In this document: one piece after another, positions 6,932 to 14,485 of the stretch | How positions within the stretch are numbered: the stretch's first letter is position 1 | How the letters are laid out: the number at the start of each line of letters is the position of its first letter | Source of the DNA: Fidelibacterota bacterium | GTDB lineage: Bacteria > Fidelibacterota > Marinisomatia > Marinisomatales > UBA8229 | NCBI GenBank assembly: GCA_003535775.1 | Contig: DPYO01000008.1 | Location: forward strand, 1-15,086 | Reading direction: 5' to 3' | DNA: 15,086 bases | Made by a program: the position numbers and the translations under genes | The notes under the pieces: generated by a model | Seen by the model: only the letters and a program-made list of their open reading frames with translations | Database searches by the model: none | Told to the model about the DNA's origin: nothing

Positions 6932-7144
6932 TTAAGATATTCTCTCTACGTTCTTTGCTTCTTTTCCTTTATCGGTTGTGGCAACCTCAAATTCTACTTT
7001 ATCGTTTTCTTTGAGAGTACGATATCCATCACCTGATATGGAAGAAAAATGACAGAAAATGTCATCGCCTTCTTCGGGGGTTATAAATCCATATCCTTTT
7101 GATGAGCTGAACCATTTAACGGTTCCTTCTTCACGTTCAGCCAT
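6932..7144 (-). CDS. Cold-shock domain protein (CspA family)
   Basis: This 70-aa single-domain protein is the usual Csp length. It is a five-stranded OB fold that binds single-stranded RNA/DNA and acts as an RNA chaperone in the cytoplasm. GTVKWFSSSKGYGFITPEEG (7-26) contains RNP1 (KGYGFI), and DIFCHFSSI (28-36) is RNP2. The usual valine in DVFVHFS is a cysteine here (C31). The start is well supported: AGAGGT lies 8 nt before the ATG. An AT-rich leader, at most about 190 nt, separates it from the terminator upstream at about 7334-7374. Long 5' leaders of csp genes often control expression, but no cold-box is recognised here. It is a single gene, convergent with the DsbA-like gene. Confidence 0.97.
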   Translation of the reverse strand: MAEREEGTVKWFSSSKGYGFITPEEGDDIFCHFSSISGDGYRTLKENDKVEFEVATTDKGKEAKNVERIS

Positions 7145-7333
7145 AAATTTGACCTCTTTCTATGTATGTGTTAATATTTATTATTATTCTTTAAGATAAA
7201 ACGAACGGAATGAATTCCAAGTTAGATTGGTTAACAGTCTATTAAAAAGTAGCTCACCATATCTTTTTCGTTTACATTTAAAAAATCATGGACAGAAGAT
7301 ATAAGATTAATTTAATGAAGACAAGAATTTTTA

Positions 7334-7374
7334 AAATAAAAAAACCGGACATGCGAATTTGAATGCCCGGTTTT
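7334..7374 (-). terminator. Rho-independent terminator of the membrane-protein gene
   Basis: Read on the minus strand, AAAACCGG pairs with CCGGTTTT (arms at 7367-7374 and 7341-7348), with further pairing of three bases after one mismatch. A long T-run (TTTTTTTATTTT) follows the stem. It lies about 20 bp past the stop at 7394, and the cold-shock gene's own promoter must lie beyond it. Confidence 0.85.
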
Positions 7375-7393
7375 ACTTATCGATCGTGTTCAC

Positions 7394-7900
7394 TTATTGC
7401 TGGTTATTGTGGAGAACAATAGAAGGCTGGTTTTTTAGAGTCTCCTGATTTTTTTCTTCAGCAAAGTTTTCAGTTTTGTTATCATCTTTTGGTACCCCAG
7501 GTGTCATAAATGGTTCCATGCTATTTTTTTCTTCCGCATAGGATGTGGAATACTCTGATCCGTTCCAGCTAAAGGTTTTTCCCGACCCAAGCAATGAGCG
7601 TGCTTCTGTAAATGTCTCAGAAAATGACTTTATAGATTCTTCGTCTAGAGTTGATACTACCTCATTCCCTAAAAAGTCATCAGTTGAATTAACTTCTTTA
7701 TCCCATTCATCCGGCTCTATTGTGTCTATTATGGAGACAGGATTATCTTTCACGAATTCCTGCTCCACTAATGAAAAATTATCCATTGTAGATTCTCCGG
7801 GGGAAGAAAGATTTTGGTAGACAACAGTTCCCATTACAAAGAATCCAAGTACAACGGTGAAGACAAGTGTTTTCCTGTTTTCGTTATCTTTTTGTTTCAT
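7394..7900 (-). CDS. Single-pass membrane protein of unknown function, acidic outer domain
   Basis: I chose the ATG at 7900, giving 168 aa, because AGAAGGGA lies at a good distance before it. An in-frame GTG at 7936 would add 12 residues but puts that ribosome binding site inside the gene. A charged N-terminus (KQKDNENRK) precedes one membrane segment (about 11-28, TLVFTVVLGFFVMGTVVY). The rest is a polar, acidic, low-complexity region (D/E/N/S-rich) expected outside the cytoplasm. One stretch looks structured: SFSETFTEARSLLGSGKTFS (92-111) followed by WNGSEYSTSYAEE. I recall similar E-A-R-x-x-x-G-x-G-x-x-F-x-W-x-G-x-x-Y-x-T motifs in uncharacterised Bacteroidota proteins but cannot verify this. 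It is a single gene with its own terminator. The function is unknown. Confidence 0.8.
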   Translation of the reverse strand: MKQKDNENRKTLVFTVVLGFFVMGTVVYQNLSSPGESTMDNFSLVEQEFVKDNPVSIIDTIEPDEWDKEVNSTDDFLGNEVVSTLDEESIKSFSETFTEARSLLGSGKTFSWNGSEYSTSYAEEKNSMEPFMTPGVPKDDNKTENFAEEKNQETLKNQPSIVLHNNQQ

Positions 7901-8165
7901 AGTATGTTTTCCCTTCTGTTTTTTTGTGATCAACACCTGTCTTACAATAATAGATTAATTAAGTTCCGAATAATTTGAGGATAGTAAAACCGGAAAAGAA
8001 GGAATAAAAAAGAGACGCTTATTGTTGATGACAAACACCTACAGAAAGAATAATTCCATTGGTGGGGATAAGCGCCGCAAATTTTATTTCAATTTACAAA
8101 TTATTAAACAGAAAGGGGCTGAAAATGATTTTTTTAATTCCCCATTATTCAGGCAAAACCCATAA

Positions 8166-10118
8166 TCATGTCTGGAGATCTGGAAGATTCTGATAGAATT
8201 TTAACGATTCCGGGTTTGCTAAGGCATCCCGATTAGGTACGTCCTCTCCATGGATTATTTTTTTGACTGCAATTTCTACTTTTTTCCCATTGATTGTGTA
8301 AGGAATATCTGTGATTTTAATAATCTTTTTTGGGATATGTCTTGGTGAACATTCTGATCGAATGGTCTTTTTAATTTTTTGAATAAATTCATTATGGAGA
8401 GATATGTCTTCAGTTAATTTAACAAACAGAATAACTCGTTCATCATCTCCCCATTTTTGTCCGACAACAAGGCTGTCTGTAACTTCTGAAAAATTTTCTA
8501 CTACGCGGTATATTTCTGCAGTACCTATACGAATTCCACCCGGGTTCAAAGTGGCATCACTTCTGCCAAATATTTTTATACCGCCCAAATTGTTTATCAT
8601 AATGTAATCTCCATGATGCCACACACCGGGATAGGAGTTGAAATAAGCTTGTTGGTATTTTGTCCCATCAGGATCCTTCCAAAAATAAACCGGCATGGAT
8701 GGAAAAGCTGAAGCACAGACCAGCTCTCCCTTTTTATTTATAACTGTGTTTCCATCTGAATCAAATGATTGGACATTCATTCCCAGCCCGCGACATTGTA
8801 ATTCTCCTCGATGGACTGGAAGAATTGGATTCCCAAGAGCGAAACAGGAGATGATATCGGTCCCGCCAGAGATGGAGGAAAGCTGAACGTCTTCTTTAAT
8901 ATTTTCGTATACAAAATCGTAGTTCTCCTCAATTAATGGAGAACCTGTGGAAAGGATAGTTTTTAGTTCATTTAGCATATATTTTTCTTTTGGTTTTTCA
9001 CCGATTGACTGACTTGACGCGATAAATTTAGCGCTGGTGCCAAAAACAGTTATTTTAAAATCTTGAGCCATTTTCCACATTGCTCCAGAATCAGGATGGA
9101 ATGGAGATCCATCGTAGAGTACAATTGTGGCACCGATTGCAAGGGAGGAAACCAGCCAATTCCACATCATCCATCCACACGTTGTAAAGTAAATAATGGT
9201 ATCATCTCTTGTGAGATCGGTATGCAGACATAATTCTTTCAAATGCTGAATTAACGTTCCGCCTGCCCCATGTACAATCGATTTTGGCAATCCTGTGGTT
9301 CCGGAGGAATACATTATATATAGAGGATGATCAAATGGAAGCTGTTCAAAATTAATTTCTGGTACTTTATCTGCAGGAAGAAAATCTTTATAATGGATGC
9401 CATTCTGAATTGAAGAAATATCTGCCTGCTGTCTGGTGTAAGGGACTATCACCACATTTTCAATGCTGGGTAGGGCCCTCAAAATTCCTTCCAGTTTGTC
9501 AAGGGAGTTAAATCTTTTTCCATTGTAAAAGTACCCATCTGCAGCAAACAGAACTTTCGGCTCAATTTGAGCGAATCGATCCAGAACACCCTTAATTCCA
9601 AAATCCGGGGAAGAGGAGCTCCAAATTGCTCCGATAGAAGCAGTAGCTAACATTGCTATTACGGCTTCAGGCATGTTTGGTATAAATCCGGCGACCCTGT
9701 CTCCTTTAACTACTCCCATGTTTCGCAATGCATACGCTGCTTTTTTCACTTCTTCGTTTAGGTCGTTGTAGGTAAGGATGCTGGGATTTTTATTTTCTCC
9801 CTTAAATATAATTGCCGGTTTAGAATCTTTAAATCGCAGTAGATTTTCAGCGTAATTTAACTGAGCACCGGTAAACCATTTAGCCCCCGGCATTTTAGAA
9901 GTATCATCAACAATTTCAGAATAAGGTGTTGAATATTTTACTTCACAAAATTTCCAAACTGATTCCCAAAACGAAGGGATATTTTGTATGGACCAGGAAT
10001 ATAAATCATCATAATTATTCAGGGAGAGATGGCGGGATAAGTTTACATACTTCATAAACTTGGTCATCTGTGATCGGTCAATTTGTTTCTGGGAGGGTGT
10101 CCAAACAGGATTATTCAT
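8166..10118 (-). CDS. aacS: Acetoacetyl-CoA synthetase (acetoacetate--CoA ligase)
   Basis: This 650-aa ANL-superfamily ligase has the family's usual length. It converts acetoacetate, ATP and CoA to acetoacetyl-CoA, AMP and PPi in the cytoplasm. An N-terminal ACS-type domain includes GAKWFTGAQLNYAENLL (78-94). The P-loop-like A3 motif is YSSGTTGLPKSIVHG (270-284). SGGTDIISCF (417-426) and PVHRGELQCRGLGMNVQSFD (434-453) are typical of acetoacetyl- rather than acetyl-CoA synthetases. WHHGDY (500-505) and GRSDATLNPGGIRIGTAEIY (518-537) are present, and the A10 motif TINGKKVEI has catalytic K612. It probably lets the cell use acetoacetate or ketone/PHB-derived carbon, or feed anabolic acetoacetyl-CoA. 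A modest ribosome binding site (AGGGAA) precedes the ATG. It is transcribed alone, divergently from the PFK gene. Confidence 0.95.
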   Translation of the reverse strand: MNNPVWTPSQKQIDRSQMTKFMKYVNLSRHLSLNNYDDLYSWSIQNIPSFWESVWKFCEVKYSTPYSEIVDDTSKMPGAKWFTGAQLNYAENLLRFKDSKPAIIFKGENKNPSILTYNDLNEEVKKAAYALRNMGVVKGDRVAGFIPNMPEAVIAMLATASIGAIWSSSSPDFGIKGVLDRFAQIEPKVLFAADGYFYNGKRFNSLDKLEGILRALPSIENVVIVPYTRQQADISSIQNGIHYKDFLPADKVPEINFEQLPFDHPLYIMYSSGTTGLPKSIVHGAGGTLIQHLKELCLHTDLTRDDTIIYFTTCGWMMWNWLVSSLAIGATIVLYDGSPFHPDSGAMWKMAQDFKITVFGTSAKFIASSQSIGEKPKEKYMLNELKTILSTGSPLIEENYDFVYENIKEDVQLSSISGGTDIISCFALGNPILPVHRGELQCRGLGMNVQSFDSDGNTVINKKGELVCASAFPSMPVYFWKDPDGTKYQQAYFNSYPGVWHHGDYIMINNLGGIKIFGRSDATLNPGGIRIGTAEIYRVVENFSEVTDSLVVGQKWGDDERVILFVKLTEDISLHNEFIQKIKKTIRSECSPRHIPKKIIKITDIPYTINGKKVEIAVKKIIHGEDVPNRDALANPESLKFYQNLPDLQT

Positions 10119-10250
10119 AATAAGATTTCCCTAGGTGGTTACATAAAATAAGGATTTTTTTATTTTAAATTCTCTGAAAAAAATAGAGCAATTCATTGTT
10201 CAGAAATCTAATTAAATTCATTGATAACTATTTGAGAAAAAAATAATTAA
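10119..10250. promoter_or_regulatory. Divergent promoter region, aacS/PFK, with a direct repeat
   Basis: These 132 AT-rich bases separate divergent starts. AATTCATTG occurs twice (10190-10198 and 10215-10223) with starts 25 bp apart, which could be a pair of regulator sites. Promoter boxes cannot be placed reliably. Confidence 0.4.
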
Positions 10251-11450
10251 ATGAAAATTGCATTTCTTACAGCCGGGGGCATTGCTCCCTGTCTCTCTGC
10301 GTCCATTGGCGCACTGATCAAAAAATATAATGAGATTGTTCCAAATGCTGAGTTACTTGGATACCTGAATGGTTACCGGGGTCTTTTATTAGGGAACAGT
10401 ATTGAAATTCCCCCAACCGTGAAAGAAAATCCTGATGTTTTATATCGGTTTGGCGGAAGCCCAATCGGGAACAGCCGAGTGAAATTAACTAATGTTGAGG
10501 ATTGCAAAAAGCATGGTTATATAAAGGAAGGTAATATTCCGCTGGAGGTTGCAGCAAATCAATTGGTTCAGGATAAAGTGGATATATTGCACACCATAGG
10601 AGGTGATGACACCAATACTACCGCATCAGAATTGGCACAATATTTATCTCAAGCGGGTCATAAGCTCACTGTAGTAGGATTACCAAAGACCGTTGATAAT
10701 GATATTTATCCCATCGTTCAAACGTTAGGTGCCTGGACTGCGGCGGAACAGGGAGCCATTTTTTTTGAGAATATTGCCAATGAAAATACCACCAGTACAA
10801 GGCAATTATTAATTCACGAGGTCATGGGCCGTCATTGCGGCTGGCTCACTGTCGCAACCGCTTATGCATACCGCAACCGGCTTGACACGAAAAAGTTTTT
10901 ACCTGAATTTCTCATAGACAAAAATCGCTGGGATATTGACGCTGTTTATATTCCGGAACTGGAAATTGATTTTGAGCAGGAAGTGATCCGCCTGAAAAAG
11001 AGAATGGATGAAAAAGACGGAGTGAATATCTTTCTCAGTGAAGGAGCAGGAATTGGCACAATTGTGCACGAAATGGAAGCCAGGGGTGAAGCCGTACCGC
11101 GCGATGCCTTTGGGCATGTCCGTCTGGATGAAATAAATCCGGGGCAGTGGTTTGCGAAACAATTTGCAAAACGATTGGGTGCGGAGAAAACACTCGTACA
11201 GAAAAGCGGGTATTTTGCTCGCTCCGCAGCACCAAATGATAAAGACCTCGATCTGATCAAACGATCTGCTTTTCTGGCTGCTGAATATGCGCTAGAGGAA
11301 AAAAGCGGTGTTGTAGGAATGGATGAAGATAAAGACGGAGAGTTAACCTTGATTAATCTTTCGAGAATTAAAGGTGGTAAACCGTTTGATATTCATGTTC
11401 CCTGGTTTACGGATTTGCTGAACCACCTCGGACAACCAGTTGCGAGTTGA
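10251..11450 (+). CDS. pfp: Pyrophosphate-dependent 6-phosphofructokinase
   Basis: This 399-aa PfkA-family enzyme phosphorylates fructose-6-phosphate to the 1,6-bisphosphate, here most likely with PPi. The N-terminus LTAGGIAPCLSASIGALI (6-23) is the form seen in one PPi-PFK clade, in place of GGDAPGLN. The specificity motif is GGDDTNTT (117-124). The second Asp (D120), where ATP enzymes have Gly, blocks ATP, and PKTVDND (145-151) carries the Lys that marks PPi enzymes. Substrate binding is shown by EVMGRHCGWL (190-199). PPi-PFK is reversible and saves ATP, so one enzyme can serve glycolysis and gluconeogenesis. It is followed after 43 bp by the aldolase on the same strand, a likely operon. 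The ribosome binding site is weak and A-rich. PPi specificity is inferred from motifs; the family is certain. Confidence 0.93.
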   Translation: MKIAFLTAGGIAPCLSASIGALIKKYNEIVPNAELLGYLNGYRGLLLGNSIEIPPTVKENPDVLYRFGGSPIGNSRVKLTNVEDCKKHGYIKEGNIPLEVAANQLVQDKVDILHTIGGDDTNTTASELAQYLSQAGHKLTVVGLPKTVDNDIYPIVQTLGAWTAAEQGAIFFENIANENTTSTRQLLIHEVMGRHCGWLTVATAYAYRNRLDTKKFLPEFLIDKNRWDIDAVYIPELEIDFEQEVIRLKKRMDEKDGVNIFLSEGAGIGTIVHEMEARGEAVPRDAFGHVRLDEINPGQWFAKQFAKRLGAEKTLVQKSGYFARSAAPNDKDLDLIKRSAFLAAEYALEEKSGVVGMDEDKDGELTLINLSRIKGGKPFDIHVPWFTDLLNHLGQPVAS

Positions 11451-11493
11451 TAAAGATTTCAAACGAATAAAAACAAATAAGTAAGGAAAAAAT

Positions 11494-12519
11494 ATGGACA
11501 GAACTCAATTAATTGAAACTGCTCAGGCAATCGTTACTAATGGCAAAGGAATTTTAGCAGCAGATGAGAGCACATCAACTATCGGGAAGCGATTTTCTTT
11601 GATTGGTACTGAAAGTTCAGAAGATAAACGGGCTGAATATAGGGGACTATTATTTACAACGGAGGGAATGGAGGAATTTATTAGTGGTGTCATTATGTTT
11701 GATGAGACACTTAGGCAGTCAACTTTAAATGGAGGAAAGTTATTTTCAAAACTACTTTTGGATAAGGGAGTGCTTCCTGGGATCAAGGTCGATACTGGTG
11801 CCAAACCATTGGCTGGACATGAGGGAGAAAAGGTAACAGAAGGGTTAGATGGATTGCGGGAACGTCTGGAAGAGTACTATGAACTTGGCGCCCGGTTTGC
11901 TAAGTGGCGTGCCGTTATTACTATTGGAGATGGAATTCCAACTCGTGCATGCCTTGAGTCTAATGCACATGCTCTTGCCCGCTATGCAGCCCTTTGCCAG
12001 GAGACTGGAATTGTCCCCATCGTTGAACCGGAAGTGCTCATGGATGGCAAACATGCCCTCGACCGATGTTTTGAAGAAACGGAAGAAACTCTTACCATTG
12101 TTTTTCATGAATTATTTAAACAGGGGGTAATGTTAGAGGGAATGATCCTAAAACCGAACATGGTCATCTCCGCACTGGACTGCTCCGAACAGGCATCTGT
12201 AGAAGAAGTGGCGGAAGCGACCGTTGAGTGCTTCCTGCGGGTTGTCCCCTCTGCTGTTCCGGGGATCTGTTTTCTCTCCGGCGGGCAAAGTGATCTGGTT
12301 GCTACCCAGCATCTTAATGCAATGAATTCCATGAAAGATGCCCTGCCCTGGAAACTGAGTTTTTCCTATGGACGCGCCCTCCAAACGGCTGCTCTGAATG
12401 CCTGGGGCGGGAAGTCAGAAAATATCCCTGAAGCGCAAAAAGCATTTTACCACCGGGCACAATGCAACGGCGCCGCAGCATTTGGGCAGTATAGTAATGA
12501 AATGGAAAATCAGGTCTAA
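11494..12519 (+). CDS. Class I fructose-bisphosphate aldolase
   Basis: This 341-aa Schiff-base aldolase is of the animal/plant-like class I family. It cleaves fructose-1,6-bisphosphate to dihydroxyacetone phosphate and glyceraldehyde-3-phosphate in the cytoplasm, reversibly and without metal. Visible motifs are GKGILAADESTSTIGKRF (17-34, catalytic-site D24), FAKWRAV (135-141, K137), VPIVEPEVL (174-182, active-site glutamates) and GMILKPNM (216-223), where K220 should be the Schiff-base lysine. LSGGQS (261-266) lies in the phosphate-binding loop. Its length suits bacterial members, which lack part of the eukaryotic C-terminal tail. A good ribosome binding site (AAGGA) precedes the ATG. It directly follows the PPi-PFK gene, whose product is its substrate, and a hairpin follows its stop. 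Confidence 0.97.
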   Translation: MDRTQLIETAQAIVTNGKGILAADESTSTIGKRFSLIGTESSEDKRAEYRGLLFTTEGMEEFISGVIMFDETLRQSTLNGGKLFSKLLLDKGVLPGIKVDTGAKPLAGHEGEKVTEGLDGLRERLEEYYELGARFAKWRAVITIGDGIPTRACLESNAHALARYAALCQETGIVPIVEPEVLMDGKHALDRCFEETEETLTIVFHELFKQGVMLEGMILKPNMVISALDCSEQASVEEVAEATVECFLRVVPSAVPGICFLSGGQSDLVATQHLNAMNSMKDALPWKLSFSYGRALQTAALNAWGGKSENIPEAQKAFYHRAQCNGAAAFGQYSNEMENQV

Positions 12520-12544
12520 AGTAAAGACACTAATTACTTACAAC

Positions 12545-12570
12545 AAGAGTAACCGTATTTACTCTTCTTT
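12545..12570 (+). terminator. Probable terminator after the PFK-aldolase operon
   Basis: AAGAGTAA (12545-12552) pairs perfectly with TTACTCTT (12559-12566) around a 6-nt loop, 25 bp after the aldolase stop. The stem is AU-rich and the following T-run is short (CTTT), so it may be weak. Confidence 0.5.
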
Positions 12571-12624
12571 AGTCATCCAGAATTGAAATAGATCCTAAAT
12601 GAGAGTGGCATTGTAATACCGGGA

Positions 12625-12811
12625 ATCCCCGATGATTTTTTCTCCTATCCATGCTGTTCCATATGATATTGTGATAGCCCGCCGGATGCAGGTTATTTAT
12701 TAAATCTCCAACTTTTTGTTCCACGATGTTATGTGTACTGATTATCACGAAAGATTCTTTCGGAATCTCATAACTGATGGATGTTACCGAGTTAAACGGG
12801 CTTGGATAATT
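12625..12811 (-). pseudogene. Vestigial type IX-like sorting tail (C-terminal remnant of a lost surface protein)
   Basis: The minus strand in the 346-bp gap between aldolase and methyltransferase still reads NYPSPFNSVTSISYEIPKES, then IISTHNIVEQKVGDL, then HPAGYHNIIWNSMD. This is plainly the YPNPFNP/FlgD-like sorting tail seen at 570-1412 and 14486 onward. It is degenerate. The codon just before NYP is TAA, where relatives have CAA (Gln). The usual S-G-x-Y-x-Y-R and K-M-x-L-L-K end is not recognisable, and the frame drifts on to a stop at 12569-12571. The body of the protein is absent, because only about 50 bp separate the fragment from the next gene. I read it as a remnant of deletion or recombination, not a functional gene. 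Confidence 0.8.
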
Positions 12812-12865
12812 TTAGTACAATACCTGTTGGATGTTTTGGTTTAGAATTTTAAATAAAGATTAATC

Positions 12866-13474
12866 ATGGCTACAGAGTTTGATACAAATAATTCTCAAGA
12901 ATGGGAATATATATATATTGAGGGCGACACAAGTTGGGACCTGGGTAGGCCTACACCTGTTTTTGTAGATATTGCAAAAAACTATAAGCCAGCAAACATA
13001 TGCATACTTGGTTGTGGGCACGGATATGATGCGATTATGTTTAGTGAAAGAGGGTTCAATGTAACAGCAGTGGACTTTGCTCCCTCCCCGATAAACTTTA
13101 TTAATAAGAAAGCTTTAGATTTATCTCTAAGCATAAATACGATTCAAGAAAACATATTTTCACTTACTCCAGAGTATAACAATCAGTTTGACTATATTCT
13201 TGAGCAGACCTGTTTCTGCGCAATTAATCCTGATAATAGAAAAAAATACCATAACCTTGTTTCTAATTTATTAAAGCCAGGTGGATTAATTATTGGACTG
13301 TGGTACCCTCTTGATAAAAAGCTAAGCGATGGAGGACCAGCTTTTGGGGTATCAGAGAATGAAATAAAAATGTTATTCAATCATGGATGGGAAATTTTGG
13401 AAGAAAGATTCCCAGAAAATTCGGTGGAAGCCAGAGCAGGAAGAGAAAAATTAATTATCTTTAAAAGAGTATAA
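12866..13474 (+). CDS. SAM-dependent methyltransferase, thiopurine S-methyltransferase (TPMT)-like
   Basis: This 202-aa class I methyltransferase matches the TPMT-like family. The N-terminal signature is WEYIYIEGDTSWDLGRPTPV (13-32). SAM motif I is ICILGCGHGYDAIMFSERGF (45-64), followed by VTAVDFAP (66-73, acidic D70). FDYILEQTCFCAINPDNRKK (108-127) and LLKPGGLIIGLWYPL (135-149) follow. Members methylate thiols, selenols, tellurite or halide ions, or small metabolites; the substrate cannot be told from sequence. It probably acts in the cytoplasm. The gene stands alone between a sorting-tail remnant and a convergent aldo/keto reductase, and the flanks look rearranged, so recent acquisition is possible. 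The ribosome binding site is weak. A run of AT dinucleotides near codons 14-17 (E-Y-I-Y-I) is coding. Confidence 0.9.
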   Translation: MATEFDTNNSQEWEYIYIEGDTSWDLGRPTPVFVDIAKNYKPANICILGCGHGYDAIMFSERGFNVTAVDFAPSPINFINKKALDLSLSINTIQENIFSLTPEYNNQFDYILEQTCFCAINPDNRKKYHNLVSNLLKPGGLIIGLWYPLDKKLSDGGPAFGVSENEIKMLFNHGWEILEERFPENSVEARAGREKLIIFKRV

Positions 13475-13500
13475 CCCCAAAAATTATTTTAGAGCATATC

Positions 13501-14481
13501 CTACCCAGATTTCGGCTTATTTTTGAGTATATTTTCTATTCTACTCATGATACTCTCAGTTAGCAGATCTATATATTGGACAGATTTAAGATTTTCATCT
13601 AATTGTTTTGTATTGGTCGCACCTAGTATTACGGTGCTTACATTTTTATTTTTCAAGCACCAGGCTAGGCTAAGCTGCGCCAGTGAGACTCCAAGTTTAT
13701 CAGCGACTTTGACTAGTCTTTTTACTTTGTTTAATCTATCTGCACCCTCTTTTGATTCCAGCTTATCGCGTAAAAACTTATAATCCGGGAGGCTCATTCT
13801 TGAGCCCTTTGGCACGCCACTGTTGTACTTACCAGTTAGCACTCCGGATGCTAGTGGTGACCATATCGTGATTCCCATTCCCTCAGAATCAAAAAGTCCA
13901 AGGTACTCCTTCTCCATCTTCGAACGGTTAAACATATTATATTCAGGCTGCTCCATCGATGGTGGAGTAAGCCCATATTTATAGGCAGCAAGATAAGCCT
14001 CTCTAATCCTGTCTGCGGGCCACTCCGATGTACCCCAGTAAAGAATTTTTCCCTGTTTGACTAAAACATCCATCGCGCGTATAGTCTCTTCAACCGGAGT
14101 GTGAAAGTCCGGGCGATGACAGAAAAAAAGATCTAAATAATCGAGCTTGAGTCTTTTTAACGCCGCATCACAACCATCTCTTATGTGTTTCGCATTCAGC
14201 CCTCGCTGCGTGACTAATTGACCACCCCAGAATACTTTACTAGATACAATGTATGTATCTCTTTTTAGTCCTAAACTTTTTATTACATCTCCCATAATCT
14301 TTTCAGACTCTCCTGAGGCATAAGCCTCAGCATTATCAAAAAAGTTTATTCCAGCATCATAGGCATATTTCATTGTTTTCTTAGCTTTTTCCTTATCGAG
14401 CTGAAAAGAGAATGTTACCCAGGAGCCATACGAGAGCTCACTAACCCTCAAACCGGACTTTCCTAATCTTCTATAATTCAT
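13501..14481 (-). CDS. Aldo/keto reductase (Kv-beta/YghZ-like)
   Basis: This 326-aa NADPH-dependent oxidoreductase has a (beta/alpha)8 barrel and full family length. The start MNYRRLGKSGLRVSELSYGS is typical. The catalytic tetrad is D49 and Y54 (INFFDNAEAYASGESE), K82 (VSSKVFWG) and H122 (LDYLDLFFCHRPD). Further marks are ILYWGTSEWPADRI (146-159), the MEQPEYNMFNR stretch, WSPLASGVLTGKY, and near the end STVILGATNTKQLDENLKS, which binds the cofactor phosphate. This resembles the voltage-gated K-channel beta-subunit/YghZ branch. Members reduce aldehydes or ketones, and the physiological substrate is unknown. The ATG lies only 4 bp after the stop of the broken sorting-tail gene, with no clear ribosome binding site, suggesting former co-transcription. 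It is convergent with the methyltransferase, with 26 bp between the stops. Confidence 0.95.
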   Translation of the reverse strand: MNYRRLGKSGLRVSELSYGSWVTFSFQLDKEKAKKTMKYAYDAGINFFDNAEAYASGESEKIMGDVIKSLGLKRDTYIVSSKVFWGGQLVTQRGLNAKHIRDGCDAALKRLKLDYLDLFFCHRPDFHTPVEETIRAMDVLVKQGKILYWGTSEWPADRIREAYLAAYKYGLTPPSMEQPEYNMFNRSKMEKEYLGLFDSEGMGITIWSPLASGVLTGKYNSGVPKGSRMSLPDYKFLRDKLESKEGADRLNKVKRLVKVADKLGVSLAQLSLAWCLKNKNVSTVILGATNTKQLDENLKSVQYIDLLTESIMSRIENILKNKPKSG

Positions 14482-14485
14482 ATTT

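Noticed and set aside
10899..11260. Several minus-strand frames inside the PFK gene, and similar ones inside the aldolase
   Set aside because: They are shadow frames of well-conserved enzymes and lack starts and recognisable motifs of their own.
12398..12586. Short plus-strand frame overlapping the aldolase 3' end
   Set aside because: It is mostly a shifted reading of the aldolase C-terminus, with no ribosome binding site.
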